From: Christiangramia sp. | Lineage (GTDB): Bacteria > Bacteroidota > Bacteroidia > Flavobacteriales > Flavobacteriaceae | Assembly (NCBI RefSeq): GCF_029937855.1 | Contig: NZ_JAPYPC010000022.1 | Coordinates: 1-64,000, forward strand | Length of the DNA stretch: 64,000 nt | Direction of reading: 5' to 3' | Part shown: positions 1-8,727 of the stretch, in pieces | How the letters are laid out: each line of letters begins with the position of its first letter | Numbering within the stretch: position 1 is the first letter of the stretch | Translations under genes and position numbers: made by a program | The notes under the pieces: model-generated | Seen by the model: only the letters and a program-made list of their open reading frames with translations | The model's database searches: none | Told to the model about the DNA's origin: nothing

Positions 1-230
1 TAATGGACAAATTATTGAACGGAATTGATGGGACAGATATCTGTGCCGAAATAAGGAATACCATTCCTATATCAGACACACCCATCCTTATGATGTCGGG
101 CTGGGACGGCGCCAGAAATATCTGTATCGCTGCCGGAGCCACTAATTTTATCGCCAAACCATTTGAGGTGGATAATTTGCTAGAAAGTATTAAAACTACA
201 CTCGATAAAGCAAAGAGTTTTCAAGGTTAA
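1..230 (+). CDS. Response regulator receiver domain, C-terminal part (5' end off window)
   Basis: The frame is open to the left edge, so only the second half of a CheY-like receiver is visible. The first visible codons give M-D-K-L-L-N-G-I-D-G, which fits the phospho-acceptor loop (D-x-x-L-P-G-M-D-G in typical receivers), so the Asp at residue 2 of the visible part is the likely phosphorylation site. It is followed by the switch serine in MMSGW and the invariant lysine in AKPF. The protein ends about 20 residues after that lysine, so no C-terminal output domain follows; anything N-terminal is unseen. Next on the plus strand is about 1 kb without a gene. It is probably a single-domain or C-terminal receiver of a two-component system. 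Confidence 0.8.
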   Translation, partial: MDKLLNGIDGTDICAEIRNTIPISDTPILMMSGWDGARNICIAAGATNFIAKPFEVDNLLESIKTTLDKAKSFQG

Positions 231-999
231 AATAAGCCTTTATCCTAAACATGTCATAAAAGCTAGAACTATATTTATTAGTTCTCTGACTAATTTCAGT
301 TGAAATAGGCATCTAATACAATATCTTACCCTTCTGGTTTTTGAATATTTCTTATCATGAAATTATTATTCCTTGTCATTTTTTTAAACAAATAATATTT
401 CTTTCTCAATTATTCAATATCAAAAAAGGATAATTACCCACAAGTACCCATAAAATTATAAGAAGTGGATTCTATATACCATTCATTGTACTTATTCCTT
501 AAACATTCCAATACCACTATGATACTGTTTTTGGAATAAGCCTGCTACAACCTAGGATAATTCATTTAAAATTAAAGAATAAAAGGCGTTTAATAAACTT
601 ATCTGAATATACTTGCCCAAGCTCTAAAATTTAATCCTTTTGTATTTAGCAGAACATTTTTTAGGGGCGCGGTTTTAAGAGTAATTGGTGGTTTTAATTT
701 CCTTACTGGATCTTCCTCGAAAACCTTAATCATTTATTATTTGATTTTGAAGATATCTACATTCTACCAACGTGCATAGAAGACTCTACAGGAAATTTTT
801 TTAATACCGTCAGAAGAAACTAGTGATTTAAAAACTTAATAGTTGTACCACATAGTTCTGAAAAACAAATTCCTTTAACTGATCAAAAAAATTATTCTTA
901 TTTACTACTTACGGATTATTTTCTGCCTCAGCCTTCCTGATCTACCCCTTAGCCGCTGCCATTGTTCCCTTTTCTTAATGCAAAATACCAGGAGATAGA
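231..999. other. Gene-poor AT-rich stretch
   Basis: No reading frame of convincing length or composition was found on either strand. Short frames are broken by several stops. The stretch separates the receiver fragment from the first copy of the ssb-radC repeat and may hold decayed coding DNA, but no family could be recognised. Confidence 0.5.
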
Positions 1000-1214
1000 A
1001 GTTAGAGGGACTGCATAAGCCAGTCGGCTACGCTTTCCTTTTTATAAGTATCAGCATCGAAAAGGAAACAGCATACGGCTCTGTAAGAAGTAAATCAAAA
1101 TAGGACCGCTATGAGATCATTGAAAATAAATATCCCCGAAAGAAGTAAAAAAAATCGAAAGAAAAAGCTCCGGATATAAAAAGTAAATCAATTATTCATT
1201 TAAATATTTCAATT

Positions 1215-1575
1215 ATGAAAACGCTTAGAAACAAAGTTCAGTTAATCGGCAATGTAGGGAACGCCCCAGAGATCAAAAACCTTGAAAATGCTAAGAAAGT
1301 AGCAAGCTTTTCAATGGCCACCAATGAATTTTATAAAAATGCTAATGGTGAGAAAATACAGGATACCCAATGGCATAATATCGTTGCTTGGGGTAAAACC
1401 GCAGAGATCATTGAAAACTATGTTGGAAAGGGAAAAGAAATCGCTATTGAAGGTAAACTTTCCTCCCGTTCCTATGAAACCAATGAAGGTGAAACGCTAT
1501 GTAACCGAAGTTATAGCCAGTGAAATTCTTTTGCTGGGAGGTAATGCCGATAATGAAAATGACTCCAGGTCGTAA
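1215..1575 (+). pseudogene. ssb: Single-stranded DNA-binding protein, frameshifted (copy 1)
   Basis: An OB-fold SSB of the kind carried on conjugative elements to protect transferred single-stranded DNA. The first 93 codons give a normal SSB core (MKTLRNKVQL start; the WHNIVAWGKTAE and GKEIAIEGKL strands). After NEGE the frame runs into TLCNRSYSQ and stops at 1523. Skipping one A in the GAAACGC context (1491-1497) gives NEGE-RYVTEVIASEILLLGG and a natural end at 1575, so a single-base insertion has cut off the last OB-fold strand. The second copy at 9142 has the same lesion. It may be inactive, make a 102-residue truncated protein, or be rescued by +1 frameshifting. It is followed by a hairpin and then radC. 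Confidence 0.8.
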
Positions 1576-1587
1576 GGCTTAAAATCA

Positions 1588-1621
1588 AAGAGGGCGTACT
1601 TGCTAATGGTAGCGCCCTCTT
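1588..1621 (+). terminator. Hairpin between ssb and radC (copy 1)
   Basis: A 9-bp perfect stem (AAGAGGGCG / CGCCCTCTT) with a 16-base loop lies between the end of the restored ssb frame and radC. It lacks a long T run in this copy, so it may be a weak terminator or an mRNA-processing or stability hairpin. Confidence 0.5.
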
Positions 1622-1644
1622 ACTAACCTTTAAATTGATTAAAT

Positions 1645-2094
1645 ATGAAAACTAAAGTTAATGAAATAGCAATAAAGTATCAGGGAAACTTTAAAATTTC
1701 CCAGGCTCATAAAATAACCTCTTCCATTTGTGCTGTAGAACTTTTATTTGATACATGGAATAAAGACCAGATTGGACTGCAGGAATGTTTTAAAATCATG
1801 CTGCTTAACAATGCCAATAAGGTAAAAGGAATTTTTCAAGTCTCTACCGGAGGAATTACCGGTACCCTAGTGGATCTTAGAATTGTGTTTGCTGTTATTC
1901 TTAAAAGTTTTACTACCTCTATAATACTTGCACATAACCATCCCAGCGGCACCCTTAGACCCAGTATTGCAGATAAAAGAATCACTGAAAAAATAAAAAA
2001 TGCAGCTATTCCGTTTGACATCAAGGTTCTTGATCATCTTATAATTACGCCAGACGGCAACTATTTTAGTTTTGCTGATGAAGGAATTCTATGA
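1645..2094 (+). CDS. radC: RadC-like JAMM-domain protein (copy 1)
   Basis: 149 residues, the short RadC form usual on mobile elements and without the N-terminal helix-hairpin-helix region of chromosomal RadC. The JAMM metal motif is complete: H97-x-H99 in AHNHPSG, D110 twelve residues later, and an upstream Glu near residue 47 (LQECF). The fold is a zinc MPN/JAB1 domain; the biochemical role of RadC is unsettled despite its historical link to DNA repair. It starts with ATG 69 bases after the ssb frame ends and is followed by a hairpin. It differs from the copy at 9578 by about eight residues (for example H22 against P), none in the metal motif, so both copies look intact. Confidence 0.88.
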   Translation: MKTKVNEIAIKYQGNFKISQAHKITSSICAVELLFDTWNKDQIGLQECFKIMLLNNANKVKGIFQVSTGGITGTLVDLRIVFAVILKSFTTSIILAHNHPSGTLRPSIADKRITEKIKNAAIPFDIKVLDHLIITPDGNYFSFADEGIL

Positions 2095-2114
2095 GCTTTT
2101 TGTCTCAATGTTGG

Positions 2115-2145
2115 AAAGGTGATCTTTTTAAGGTCACCTTTTTTC
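2115..2145 (+). terminator. Rho-independent terminator after radC copy 1
   Basis: Stem AAAGGTGA (2115-2122) pairs with TCACCTTT (2134-2141) and is followed by a T-rich tract. It sits about 20 bases after the radC stop. Confidence 0.75.
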
Positions 2146-2462
2146 TTTTATAATATTCTCAACAAAAATATAGAATTCATTAAAAATCGGCGGGGCGATA
2201 TAAAGGAATAGCAAGTTTGATAGTATTATTTGTTCTCTTGTCTATTGTTAACCGAAGACCGGGAATATTGAAACCATTTTAAAGCCGTTTAATTTATTCT
2301 TAATGGTGAAACTAAGGTAGGGAAATCTGTAGCAGTTAGTGAAGGAATTAATTACCATATAGCAATTACTCTTATTCTACTTATGTATATTTAGGTGTAT
2401 AAATCGGAGAGAAAACCGAGCGTTCATAAAAAGTTTTTAAAGGTACTTTTGGGAAGATAAGG

Positions 2463-2470
2463 TATATTTG
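2463..2470 (+). promoter_or_regulatory. Candidate Bacteroidota -7 element
   Basis: TATATTTG matches the Bacteroidota sigma-ABfr -7 consensus TAnnTTTG, 60 bases upstream of the response regulator start at 2530. A TTTG lies upstream (2448-2451) but at non-standard spacing, so only the -7 box is well supported. Confidence 0.4.
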
Positions 2471-2529
2471 GTATCTGGATTTTTTAATCATAGCAAATTT
2501 CATTGCATAGCAACAATTTTTTTACCTCA

Positions 2530-2904
2530 ATGAATACACTAATTTTATTAATAGATGATGATAAAATAACAAATATTGTAAACAGGAAAATCATCCGAAA
2601 AAAAAAGGCTGATGTGATCATTAAAGATTTTCAGACTGCTAATCACGCTTTGGAATTTTTAATGCATAAAAAACCAGAAGATTTTAATGTCATTATATTT
2701 TTAGATATAAATATGCCGGAAATTTCTGGTTGGGAGTTTATTAGCCTTTTAGAGAAAAATATTAAATATAAATATGTATTGTACCTCCTTACCTCCTCAA
2801 TTGACGAAAATGATAAATTAAGATCTGAAAAATTAGCTTCAGTCAGATCTTTCATATCTAAACCCCTAACAATTCAAAAATTGGATAAGTTGGATCTAAT
2901 TTAA
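2530..2904 (+). CDS. Single-domain response regulator (CheY-like)
   Basis: 124 residues comprising just a receiver domain: the acidic cluster IDDDK near the N-terminus, the phospho-acceptor Asp in FLDINMP, the switch Ser/Thr in LLTSS and the conserved Lys in SKPL. The ATG at 2530 is preferred over an in-frame TTG at 2503, because MNTLILLIDDD is a normal receiver start. With no output domain it presumably acts by protein-protein contact or in a phosphorelay. It is convergent with the GAF-PAS kinase-like gene (stops overlap by a few bases), so the two may be functionally paired. Proteins of this type with IDDD...NMPxxxGWEFI are common in Flavobacteriia. Confidence 0.85.
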   Translation: MNTLILLIDDDKITNIVNRKIIRKKKADVIIKDFQTANHALEFLMHKKPEDFNVIIFLDINMPEISGWEFISLLEKNIKYKYVLYLLTSSIDENDKLRSEKLASVRSFISKPLTIQKLDKLDLI

Positions 2905-4023
2905 GGTCTTGTTAGCACTATAAAACGATTTTTCAATATCCCTTTCCTCAGCGTAAGTCTTATATAACTTATCGGTAAAGACATCCAATTCTTTGGAAAC
3001 TGTTTGGATGTATCCGCTATATTCCCTTATTTCCTTTTCTTCCATTTTGTCTTTTTCTAATATGGAAGTAAGACTTAATAATGTTGCCACAGGCTTTCGT
3101 AAAACATGAGAAATATCAAAAGCTAATTGTTCCATCTTGTTTTGGTACGCTATTTCTTTTGTGTAATCCTGAATAAAGCCACACCAAATTACCGAATTAT
3201 CATTTTGTTTCTCCGGTATTGCTTTGACCTTCCTCCATTCTATAGTCTTATTTTTATTTATAATGCGAAATTCATCTTCCCAAATTTGAAGATTATTAAA
3301 GGAACTTTGGATTTTTTTCTGCACTCTTGCCAGATCTTCTTCATGGATCAGGCTAAATATCAAATGGGGATCCGTGTATATCTGTTCTCTGGTTACTTCC
3401 GGATTTAATAGCTCTAGCCCCTTACTGATAAAATTAAATGACATTTCACCGTCTTCTGTCATTTTACACTGATAAATCATACCTGGAATTTCATCCGTCA
3501 ATTTTATGAGGTTATCTGTATGAAATTGGATTTTCTGTTGTTGAAGGTGAATCTTCTTTTTATCATTTAGATGATCCATGGCTTTTTTAGCAAGGATCTT
3601 CAAAGCTTTCTTCTGGTTTTCAGATATCTTCCTTGGCTTAGTGTCAATTACACATAGAGTACCTAAAACATTTCCGTTAGGTGTTTCCAGAGGAGCTCCA
3701 GCATAAAAACGAATATGTGGATCTCCTTTAACTAATACGCTGTTTTTAAATCTTTCATCTTTTAAAGAGTCCGAAACAATAAGAACTTCTTTGGGTTGAT
3801 GAAGGGTGTGTTGGCAGAAGGAATCTTTTCTCGATGTTTGAGAAAATGATAATCCACGATGTACTAAAAAATCCTGGGTATCATGCCCGATTAATGTTAT
3901 TAGCGAAATTGGAACATCACAAATTAAAGAAGCTATTTCCGCTAATTCATCCAGCACTTTTTCTTTAGATGATCCCAATATATTATAAGATTGGAGCTCT
4001 TGAATTCTTTCTATTTCTTTCAT
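2896..4023 (-). CDS. GAF-PAS sensor protein with HisKA-like C-terminus but no ATPase domain
   Basis: About 375 residues from the ATG at 4023 (an in-frame TTG at 4095 would add 24). Order: a GAF domain beginning with ERIQELQSYNILG and including the FYAGAPL/LGTLCVID region; a PAS fold (DEIPGMIYQC through EWRKVKAIPE...WCGFIQDYTKE); then a HisKA-like helix pair with a possible phospho-accepting His in AFDISHVLRKP. The protein ends about 70 residues later without N, G1 or G2 boxes, so it has no HATPase_c domain. It could be a ligand or redox sensor, a phosphotransfer partner, or a kinase whose ATPase half is absent. The convergent neighbour is a single-domain receiver. Confidence 0.75.
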   Translation of the reverse strand: MKEIERIQELQSYNILGSSKEKVLDELAEIASLICDVPISLITLIGHDTQDFLVHRGLSFSQTSRKDSFCQHTLHQPKEVLIVSDSLKDERFKNSVLVKGDPHIRFYAGAPLETPNGNVLGTLCVIDTKPRKISENQKKALKILAKKAMDHLNDKKKIHLQQQKIQFHTDNLIKLTDEIPGMIYQCKMTEDGEMSFNFISKGLELLNPEVTREQIYTDPHLIFSLIHEEDLARVQKKIQSSFNNLQIWEDEFRIINKNKTIEWRKVKAIPEKQNDNSVIWCGFIQDYTKEIAYQNKMEQLAFDISHVLRKPVATLLSLTSILEKDKMEEKEIREYSGYIQTVSKELDVFTDKLYKTYAEERDIEKSFYSANKTLN

Positions 4024-4095
4024 AATCTCAGGGAAGAATTTTTTATGAGGGCTTTTGACACATATTGATCTAATAGTTTTATAAATAACATGCAA

Positions 4096-4497
4096 TGAAA
4101 AGTTGGTTCAAAAAGATCCTTTATAATCTTTTTCTATTTGCCGAGTCCTATCGCATCTAGCCAAACAAATCTTTTGAGCTGCCATCCTTTTTTGGTGAGG
4201 CAAATCTGGTCTAGAAATCAGATTAAAGGGGTATAATTTTCATGAAATTTTAACAACCCGTTACTAAAAATTTGGAAGAGATATCCTTTTTTAATAAATC
4301 AAGGTTATAGAAATTACTGGTATTAAACATGCTATTGATTTTATATTAAATTTAAATCTTAATAAAATTACATATTATCGATAATATTCGCGTTTAATCG
4401 ATTTAAAATGATATGTTAAAATTAAATTGTTACCTTATTTTATCGTTTTCCGTTAAATATAAAAGGCTTAGCATTAAACGATCTTAACATATTTTTT
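4096..4497. other. AT-rich intergenic region
   Basis: Part of a 0.7 kb spacer between divergent sensor genes. No coding frame is supported here; several short A/T palindromes occur. Regulatory sequences for both flanking genes must lie in this spacer. Confidence 0.5.
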
Positions 4498-4578
4498 TAT
4501 TTTTGAATAGGATCATGAGGTTGAAGAATAATTAAAAATTTAGTTTTCAGAGAGAAGTTTTTTTAACTTCTCTCTCTT
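4498..4578 (+). ncRNA. Candidate short transcript: -7 box followed by strong hairpin
   Basis: TATTTTTG (4498-4505) fits the TAnnTTTG -7 consensus. About 45 bases on, an 11-bp perfect stem AGAGAGAAGTT (4549-4559) / AACTTCTCTCT (4565-4575) with a 5-base T loop is followed by CTTATTT. No gene ends just upstream, so this is not an ordinary terminator. It could end a short RNA or attenuate transcription into the kinase at 4727. A six-codon ORF (ATGAGGTTGAAGAATAATTAA) lies between the box and the hairpin. Confidence 0.3.
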
Positions 4579-4684
4579 ATTTATAGGAACCATCAGGTCT
4601 TTATAAAAAATTCTTGAGATCATTTAATAAGATAATCATTCTGAATTCAGTTTCGATATCATTAAAGATTTCCTAAAAGTATGT

Positions 4685-4692
4685 TAAATTTG
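4685..4692 (+). promoter_or_regulatory. Candidate -7 element of the PAS kinase
   Basis: TAAATTTG matches TAnnTTTG, 35 bases before the start at 4727; AAGGAG at 4709-4714 is a Shine-Dalgarno-like site about 12 bases before the ATG. No clear -33 box was found. Confidence 0.4.
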
Positions 4693-4726
4693 TACTTATG
4701 CCTTTTTTAAGGAGCATTCAATTCCT

Positions 4727-6244
4727 ATGTCTAAATTATTTGATCATCTAAAATTCAAGCGGAAGAAAAGTTCTAAGAATCTTTCCAATGACAACGCAAA
4801 AAGATTATTGCAAACCGTATTTGATACCACAAACCAGGGAATTGCGGTTTTTAGAACTATTTATGATAATAATGGTTCTATCAAAGATTTCAGATTTATT
4901 AAAGTAAATAAGGTACTTAAGGAAATGTATCTGAATATGGATCCTTTAGGAAAAACCTATTTGGAAACGTCAAAATATGGAGTAGAATTGGGAATTTTCG
5001 ATGCGCTGAAAACCGTCATGAAAACCGGTAATCCTATGGAAGAGGAATTTCATTTTCAAAAAGAAGGTTATAATAACTGGTTCAGAATGACAGTTAAATC
5101 ACAGGACAATCTATTAATTGCCACCATTGAAGATATTACCGCAAGAAAGAGGGAATCTGAGCATCTTCAGGAAACCTTAAGATTTAAAAATCAATTAGAA
5201 CAAACCTCTCTTGAAACGATACTTATTATTAACCTGGATTCCTATAATGTCCGGTATATTAATAAAGATATATTTCCTGACGCGGGAATGACTGTAGAAA
5301 GAATTCAAGGAACTCCATTAACAGAAATCGTCCCTTTTATACATCCTCAGGACCGGGAAAAAATAATTGATTTCCATAAAAATTTAGTTAAATCGGATGA
5401 TCAGGATGTACTTGAAATTGAAGTACGCCTGAAATTAAGGGGAGCTTCCTGGGAATGGTTCAGTGTACGTGGAAAAATTTTTAAGCGGCGAGATGCTAAT
5501 TGGGTGAGCGAATATGTTCTACTGGTGAGAAATATTACAGAGCAGAAAAATACACAATATGATTTATTAAAAGCAGAAAGACTTTCTATACAAGGGGAGG
5601 TTGCCAGGATTTTTGCTCATGAATTGCGCAATCCTTTGGCAAGTATTGGAATGGCTGCCGATATTTTAAACAAAAAATTCACTCCAGGTAAGGAAGAACA
5701 AGTAGGTAATTATATAGGTATTATTTCCAGAAGCACCAAAACTTTGAATAATTTAGTAAATAACCTATTAGATTCTTCCAATTATTCATTGTCTGAATTA
5801 AAGAGAGAAAATCTTGCTGAAATTCTAGATCAAACTCTTGAGAGAGCTTCAGATAGAATTTATTTAGCGGGTATAACCGTGAGAAAGAACTATGCTCCCA
5901 ATTGTTATATCCTGGCAGATAAGGAAAAGCTCATCATCGCTCTACTCAATATTATTGTAAATGCCAGTGAGGCCACTACTCCCGAAAAGGGAATTATAGA
6001 AATAGAAATTAAACAAAATACTACAGATTGTATTCTAAGTATCCGGGATAATGGACATGGCTTAAAGCCAGATGAAATAAACCGCATATTTGATGCTTTT
6101 TATACCAATAAAAATACAGGAGTTGGTGTAGGCTTAACTTCCGTAAAGAATATACTCGAAGAACATGGTGCCCAAATAAATGTAGATAGTAAGCCTAAAG
6201 AGGGTACCTGCTTTAGAATAACTTTTCATACTGCTGATAGTTAA
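4727..6244 (+). CDS. PAS-PAS sensor histidine kinase, soluble
   Basis: 505 residues with no membrane segment, so a cytoplasmic kinase. Two PAS domains (about 25-145 and 155-275, the second ending in a PAC-like EYVLLVRNITEQK) precede HisKA with the H-box FAHELRNPLASI (His near residue 299). A complete HATPase_c follows: N-box LLNIIVNASEA, G1 DNGHGL, F-box FDAFYT, G2 GVGVGLTSV. All catalytic motifs are present. No receiver gene is directly downstream; the nearest are the single-domain receivers at 2530 and at the left edge. The start is supported by an AAGGAG site. The ligand is unknown. Confidence 0.9.
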   Translation: MSKLFDHLKFKRKKSSKNLSNDNAKRLLQTVFDTTNQGIAVFRTIYDNNGSIKDFRFIKVNKVLKEMYLNMDPLGKTYLETSKYGVELGIFDALKTVMKTGNPMEEEFHFQKEGYNNWFRMTVKSQDNLLIATIEDITARKRESEHLQETLRFKNQLEQTSLETILIINLDSYNVRYINKDIFPDAGMTVERIQGTPLTEIVPFIHPQDREKIIDFHKNLVKSDDQDVLEIEVRLKLRGASWEWFSVRGKIFKRRDANWVSEYVLLVRNITEQKNTQYDLLKAERLSIQGEVARIFAHELRNPLASIGMAADILNKKFTPGKEEQVGNYIGIISRSTKTLNNLVNNLLDSSNYSLSELKRENLAEILDQTLERASDRIYLAGITVRKNYAPNCYILADKEKLIIALLNIIVNASEATTPEKGIIEIEIKQNTTDCILSIRDNGHGLKPDEINRIFDAFYTNKNTGVGVGLTSVKNILEEHGAQINVDSKPKEGTCFRITFHTADS

Positions 6245-6617
6245 ATCCTAGGATTACCATTTGGAATTTACTTAAAACAAAAGGTGAGCAAGAATTATTT
6301 CAGCCATAATCTTAGGAGGTTGCTTAGCAGAAGTTTCTGCTCGTGAAAATCGCCTTTTTATTCAGAGCCTTTTTTTATTTTTGGCATGTTATTTTTTCCT
6401 TCTATGGTTTGAAATCGATATTGCAAAATGCTGCTATTTCTGAGTTCAGTGCGCCGGCAAGACTCTTTTCTAAGATATTTCTGATGTGTTTATATTTTAA
6501 TCCCAATGCGGGAATTCAGGCGTCTAAGCATCTTCCTGTATGTTGCTAACTCTTTGCACCCAGCATCATACTGGTTTCATCTCTTTTTATTTTTACCGAA
6601 AGTATTTTCGGTTTATT
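6245..6617. other. Convergent spacer without a supported gene
   Basis: It separates the ends of two convergent genes. It holds small palindromes (AGCAGAA-GT-TTCTGCT near 6328-6343 and ACCGAAA-gtat-TTTCGGT at 6595-6612) that could act in termination. Short open frames here have no recognisable features and start with rare codons. Confidence 0.5.
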
Positions 6618-8432
6618 TCAGGACATTTGAACGGAATACCCGTTCAACCGGGACTGCAACAGTGAAACTTCGGCTTCGGCCAACTTAAGGAAATCCTGAA
6701 ATTTTTGCTTTTCACAGATTATCCCTTCCTTCAGCAAAGCCCTGTAATACTCAATCCCGCTCATCAGGTTTTCACAAAACCCCTTCCATTCCCTGATCTT
6801 CCTTTTGCCTGGTGAATTTTCTTCTGCCAGCTGCTCTTTTATAAAATTCAGGTATAACTGAAGTTCTTTTACAAAAAAATGTGGCCTGTTTTTATTCGCC
6901 ATGATATCCGTCCGTCCGTAAATGTGGTCGGTCATTTCTTTTAAACTTATCTTTCTATTGAAATTAACGATATTGGGGCCCGGGCAAACAGTGACCGAGT
7001 GCTGTTTTTTGAGGAACGGCACCTGATATTTGATCGATGCCGCGTTGCTCAATCCAACACACAGACATTCCTTGCTAATGATCTCATTCATTTTGTGGTC
7101 ATGTTCTGCTGCCGGAAGGTTTAAACCCTCAAGCTCCGCTATTTTCCTTTTCTGGTATTTCCTAGAGGCGGTGCAAATTGGTTCTTTGGTGAACTCTGTA
7201 TTGGAAATAAGGAACTTTTCGGTACAGGGGCTTCCGGGCACAGCATTTTTCAATCTATCCAACCTTTCGGTTTCGCCGGAGGTACCTTTCAGGTAATTGA
7301 AGCCTACTCCCAGAGGAGAAGATTTACTTCGTATCACATCTTTTTCGCCAGATTTGAGCAGTAATCCAAGAGTTTCATCATCAACCGTAGTGGCTTCGGG
7401 ACACAATAAAAATGGGGTTCCCCAGCCCGTTCCGTCTATTCTGTAATGTCGGTGCAGCAAGTTATCTTCTTCAGCGGTACCAATCCCACCCTGAACCGTG
7501 ATCTTTATTGGGTGTGGCCTGGAAAATACAGGTTTGCCCTTTTCTTTCAGGGCTACGGAATAGAGGCTGAAAAGACTTTCTGCCAATTCTTCCTTTTTCT
7601 CACTGAATTCTTTCAATATTGGCCCCATCAATAATCCCTGGGTTGCGAACACATGCCCGCCACAGTTCAATCCCGATTCTATTCTGAATTCACTGACCCA
7701 AATTCCTTTTTTAGCCAGGTATTTTCCCTGGATGAGGGCCGAACGATAATCACTTACTTTGATGATCACCTTTTTCCTAAATTCCCCCCATGCCGAAGCA
7801 TCGAAGTCACTGAAATTTTCAAGGTAGTTATACAACCTGGGGTTCATTCCCGCTGAAAATATGATCCCCGAATTATCTAGGTTGCTTTGGGCGTAGGCTT
7901 TTAAAGAAATAAGGGCATCAGAGCCATTCTCCAGTGGCAAACCTTCATTATCAAGATTATTCTTGTCCACCTTGGTCATTACATTCACCTCTATGCCGCC
8001 GGGAACTATTAATTTCTTCAGGCTTTCTAGTAAGCTCTTCCTTTCCTGCTCATTTTCAGTTGAAAGTAATTTGAGGTATTTTACTTTTAACTTATTACCA
8101 TCGGGCAACATTTCAAAATATTTGCAAAATTCAGAACCGGTTTCAAGAGCAGAAGCTTTTATTTTATCAATCTTCGAATGCACCAGTTTCTGCACAAGAT
8201 TTAAATAGTCTGTGATCCGCCGGGCGCGATAATCTGGCTCATTTACTGAAATTGGAATATATTCCTCTTTATTTTCTGTGTAATAATGCTTCCGCATCAT
8301 TTCGATCAGGTTGTCTTCAATAATGGAGATGGCTGATGTGATACCGTAGCAGGCAACCTTTACCGGTGAATCTATAGAATATGCGAGCCCCATTACCGGA
8401 ATATGGAAACTATGTGGTGAGGTTATTTGCAT
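6618..8432 (-). CDS. Uncharacterised 604-residue protein, possible TIM-barrel flavoenzyme
   Basis: 604 residues with no signal peptide or membrane segments. The middle resembles nitronate monooxygenase or related flavin TIM-barrel enzymes: a Gly/Cys loop NCGGHVFATQGLLMGPIL, then ITVQGGIGTAEEDNLL followed by GWGTPFLLCPEATTVDDE, which looks like the GGIGT...GTxFL phosphate/flavin-binding strands. Cysteines cluster in the C-terminal third (PFLLCPEA, GSPCTEKF, EPICTAS, KECLCVG, VTVCPGP) and could bind a metal or cluster. The last 80 residues are helical and charged. The family call is from remembered pattern only; no specific reaction is assigned. A perfect palindrome TTGAACGG-aatac-CCGTTCAA (6627-6647) overlaps the 3' end. 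A decayed permease gene lies upstream on the same strand. Confidence 0.5.
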   Translation of the reverse strand: MQITSPHSFHIPVMGLAYSIDSPVKVACYGITSAISIIEDNLIEMMRKHYYTENKEEYIPISVNEPDYRARRITDYLNLVQKLVHSKIDKIKASALETGSEFCKYFEMLPDGNKLKVKYLKLLSTENEQERKSLLESLKKLIVPGGIEVNVMTKVDKNNLDNEGLPLENGSDALISLKAYAQSNLDNSGIIFSAGMNPRLYNYLENFSDFDASAWGEFRKKVIIKVSDYRSALIQGKYLAKKGIWVSEFRIESGLNCGGHVFATQGLLMGPILKEFSEKKEELAESLFSLYSVALKEKGKPVFSRPHPIKITVQGGIGTAEEDNLLHRHYRIDGTGWGTPFLLCPEATTVDDETLGLLLKSGEKDVIRSKSSPLGVGFNYLKGTSGETERLDRLKNAVPGSPCTEKFLISNTEFTKEPICTASRKYQKRKIAELEGLNLPAAEHDHKMNEIISKECLCVGLSNAASIKYQVPFLKKQHSVTVCPGPNIVNFNRKISLKEMTDHIYGRTDIMANKNRPHFFVKELQLYLNFIKEQLAEENSPGKRKIREWKGFCENLMSGIEYYRALLKEGIICEKQKFQDFLKLAEAEVSLLQSRLNGYSVQMS

Positions 8433-8516
8433 TTTTTAGAATTTTAATCCTCAAAGATGCACTATTGAATTTCTAAGAAACATGATGAATATCATATTAA
8501 CCAGGATGTTTAAAAT

Positions 8517-8727
8517 TTAAAAATCCTTCCGCTTTGCCATTCGGTTGATGATGGCTACGGGGATAATTACCCAAAGCGAAAGAATTACCGAGGAAAGGAT
8601 AATTCCAAAACTGGTGCCGAAGAATTTCTGAAACACGGCAACAGTATAGCCCAAAAGTGTGGAAATATCCAGCTTCAGCAAAATCAACAGATGGGGAAAG
8701 GTCTACGGGGTTCAGCATTATGGCGGT
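8517..8727 (-). pseudogene. Remnant of NosY-type ABC-2 permease (C-terminal part)
   Basis: Read on the minus strand, one frame gives TAIMLNPVDL, then the frame shifts and continues LLILLKLDISTLLGYTVAVF, QKFFGTSFGIILSSV and the last membrane helix to NRMAKRKDF and a stop at 8517. This matches my memory of the C-terminus of NosY-like permeases of copper/nitrous-oxide-reductase maturation (LNPxDLxRxxxLLxLD...LMGYTGAVF...FGT). The N-terminal three quarters is absent and a frameshift interrupts the rest, so this is a relic. No nosZ, nosD, nosF or nosL is present in the window. Confidence 0.6.

Larger units (their letters stand above)
1000..2215 (+). repeat. Direct repeat copy 1 (ssb-radC unit)
   Basis: This segment is repeated in the same orientation at about 8890-10234. 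The ssb part (1215-1523) is essentially identical between copies, at an offset of 7927. The radC part (offset 7933) has scattered substitutions, about eight of them amino-acid changes. The left 200 bp is recognisable but gapped. Similarity on the right ends at the bases AGCAAG (2210-2215). A short palindrome in copy 2 (ATCGGC-GGG-GCCGAT) is present here in a damaged form (2186-2199, one C missing). The left limit is approximate. Confidence 0.85.

Noticed and set aside
6343-6688. Short plus-strand frames in the convergent spacer (about 60-70 codons)
   Set aside because: Rare starts, Cys/Phe-rich shadow-like composition and no neighbour support.
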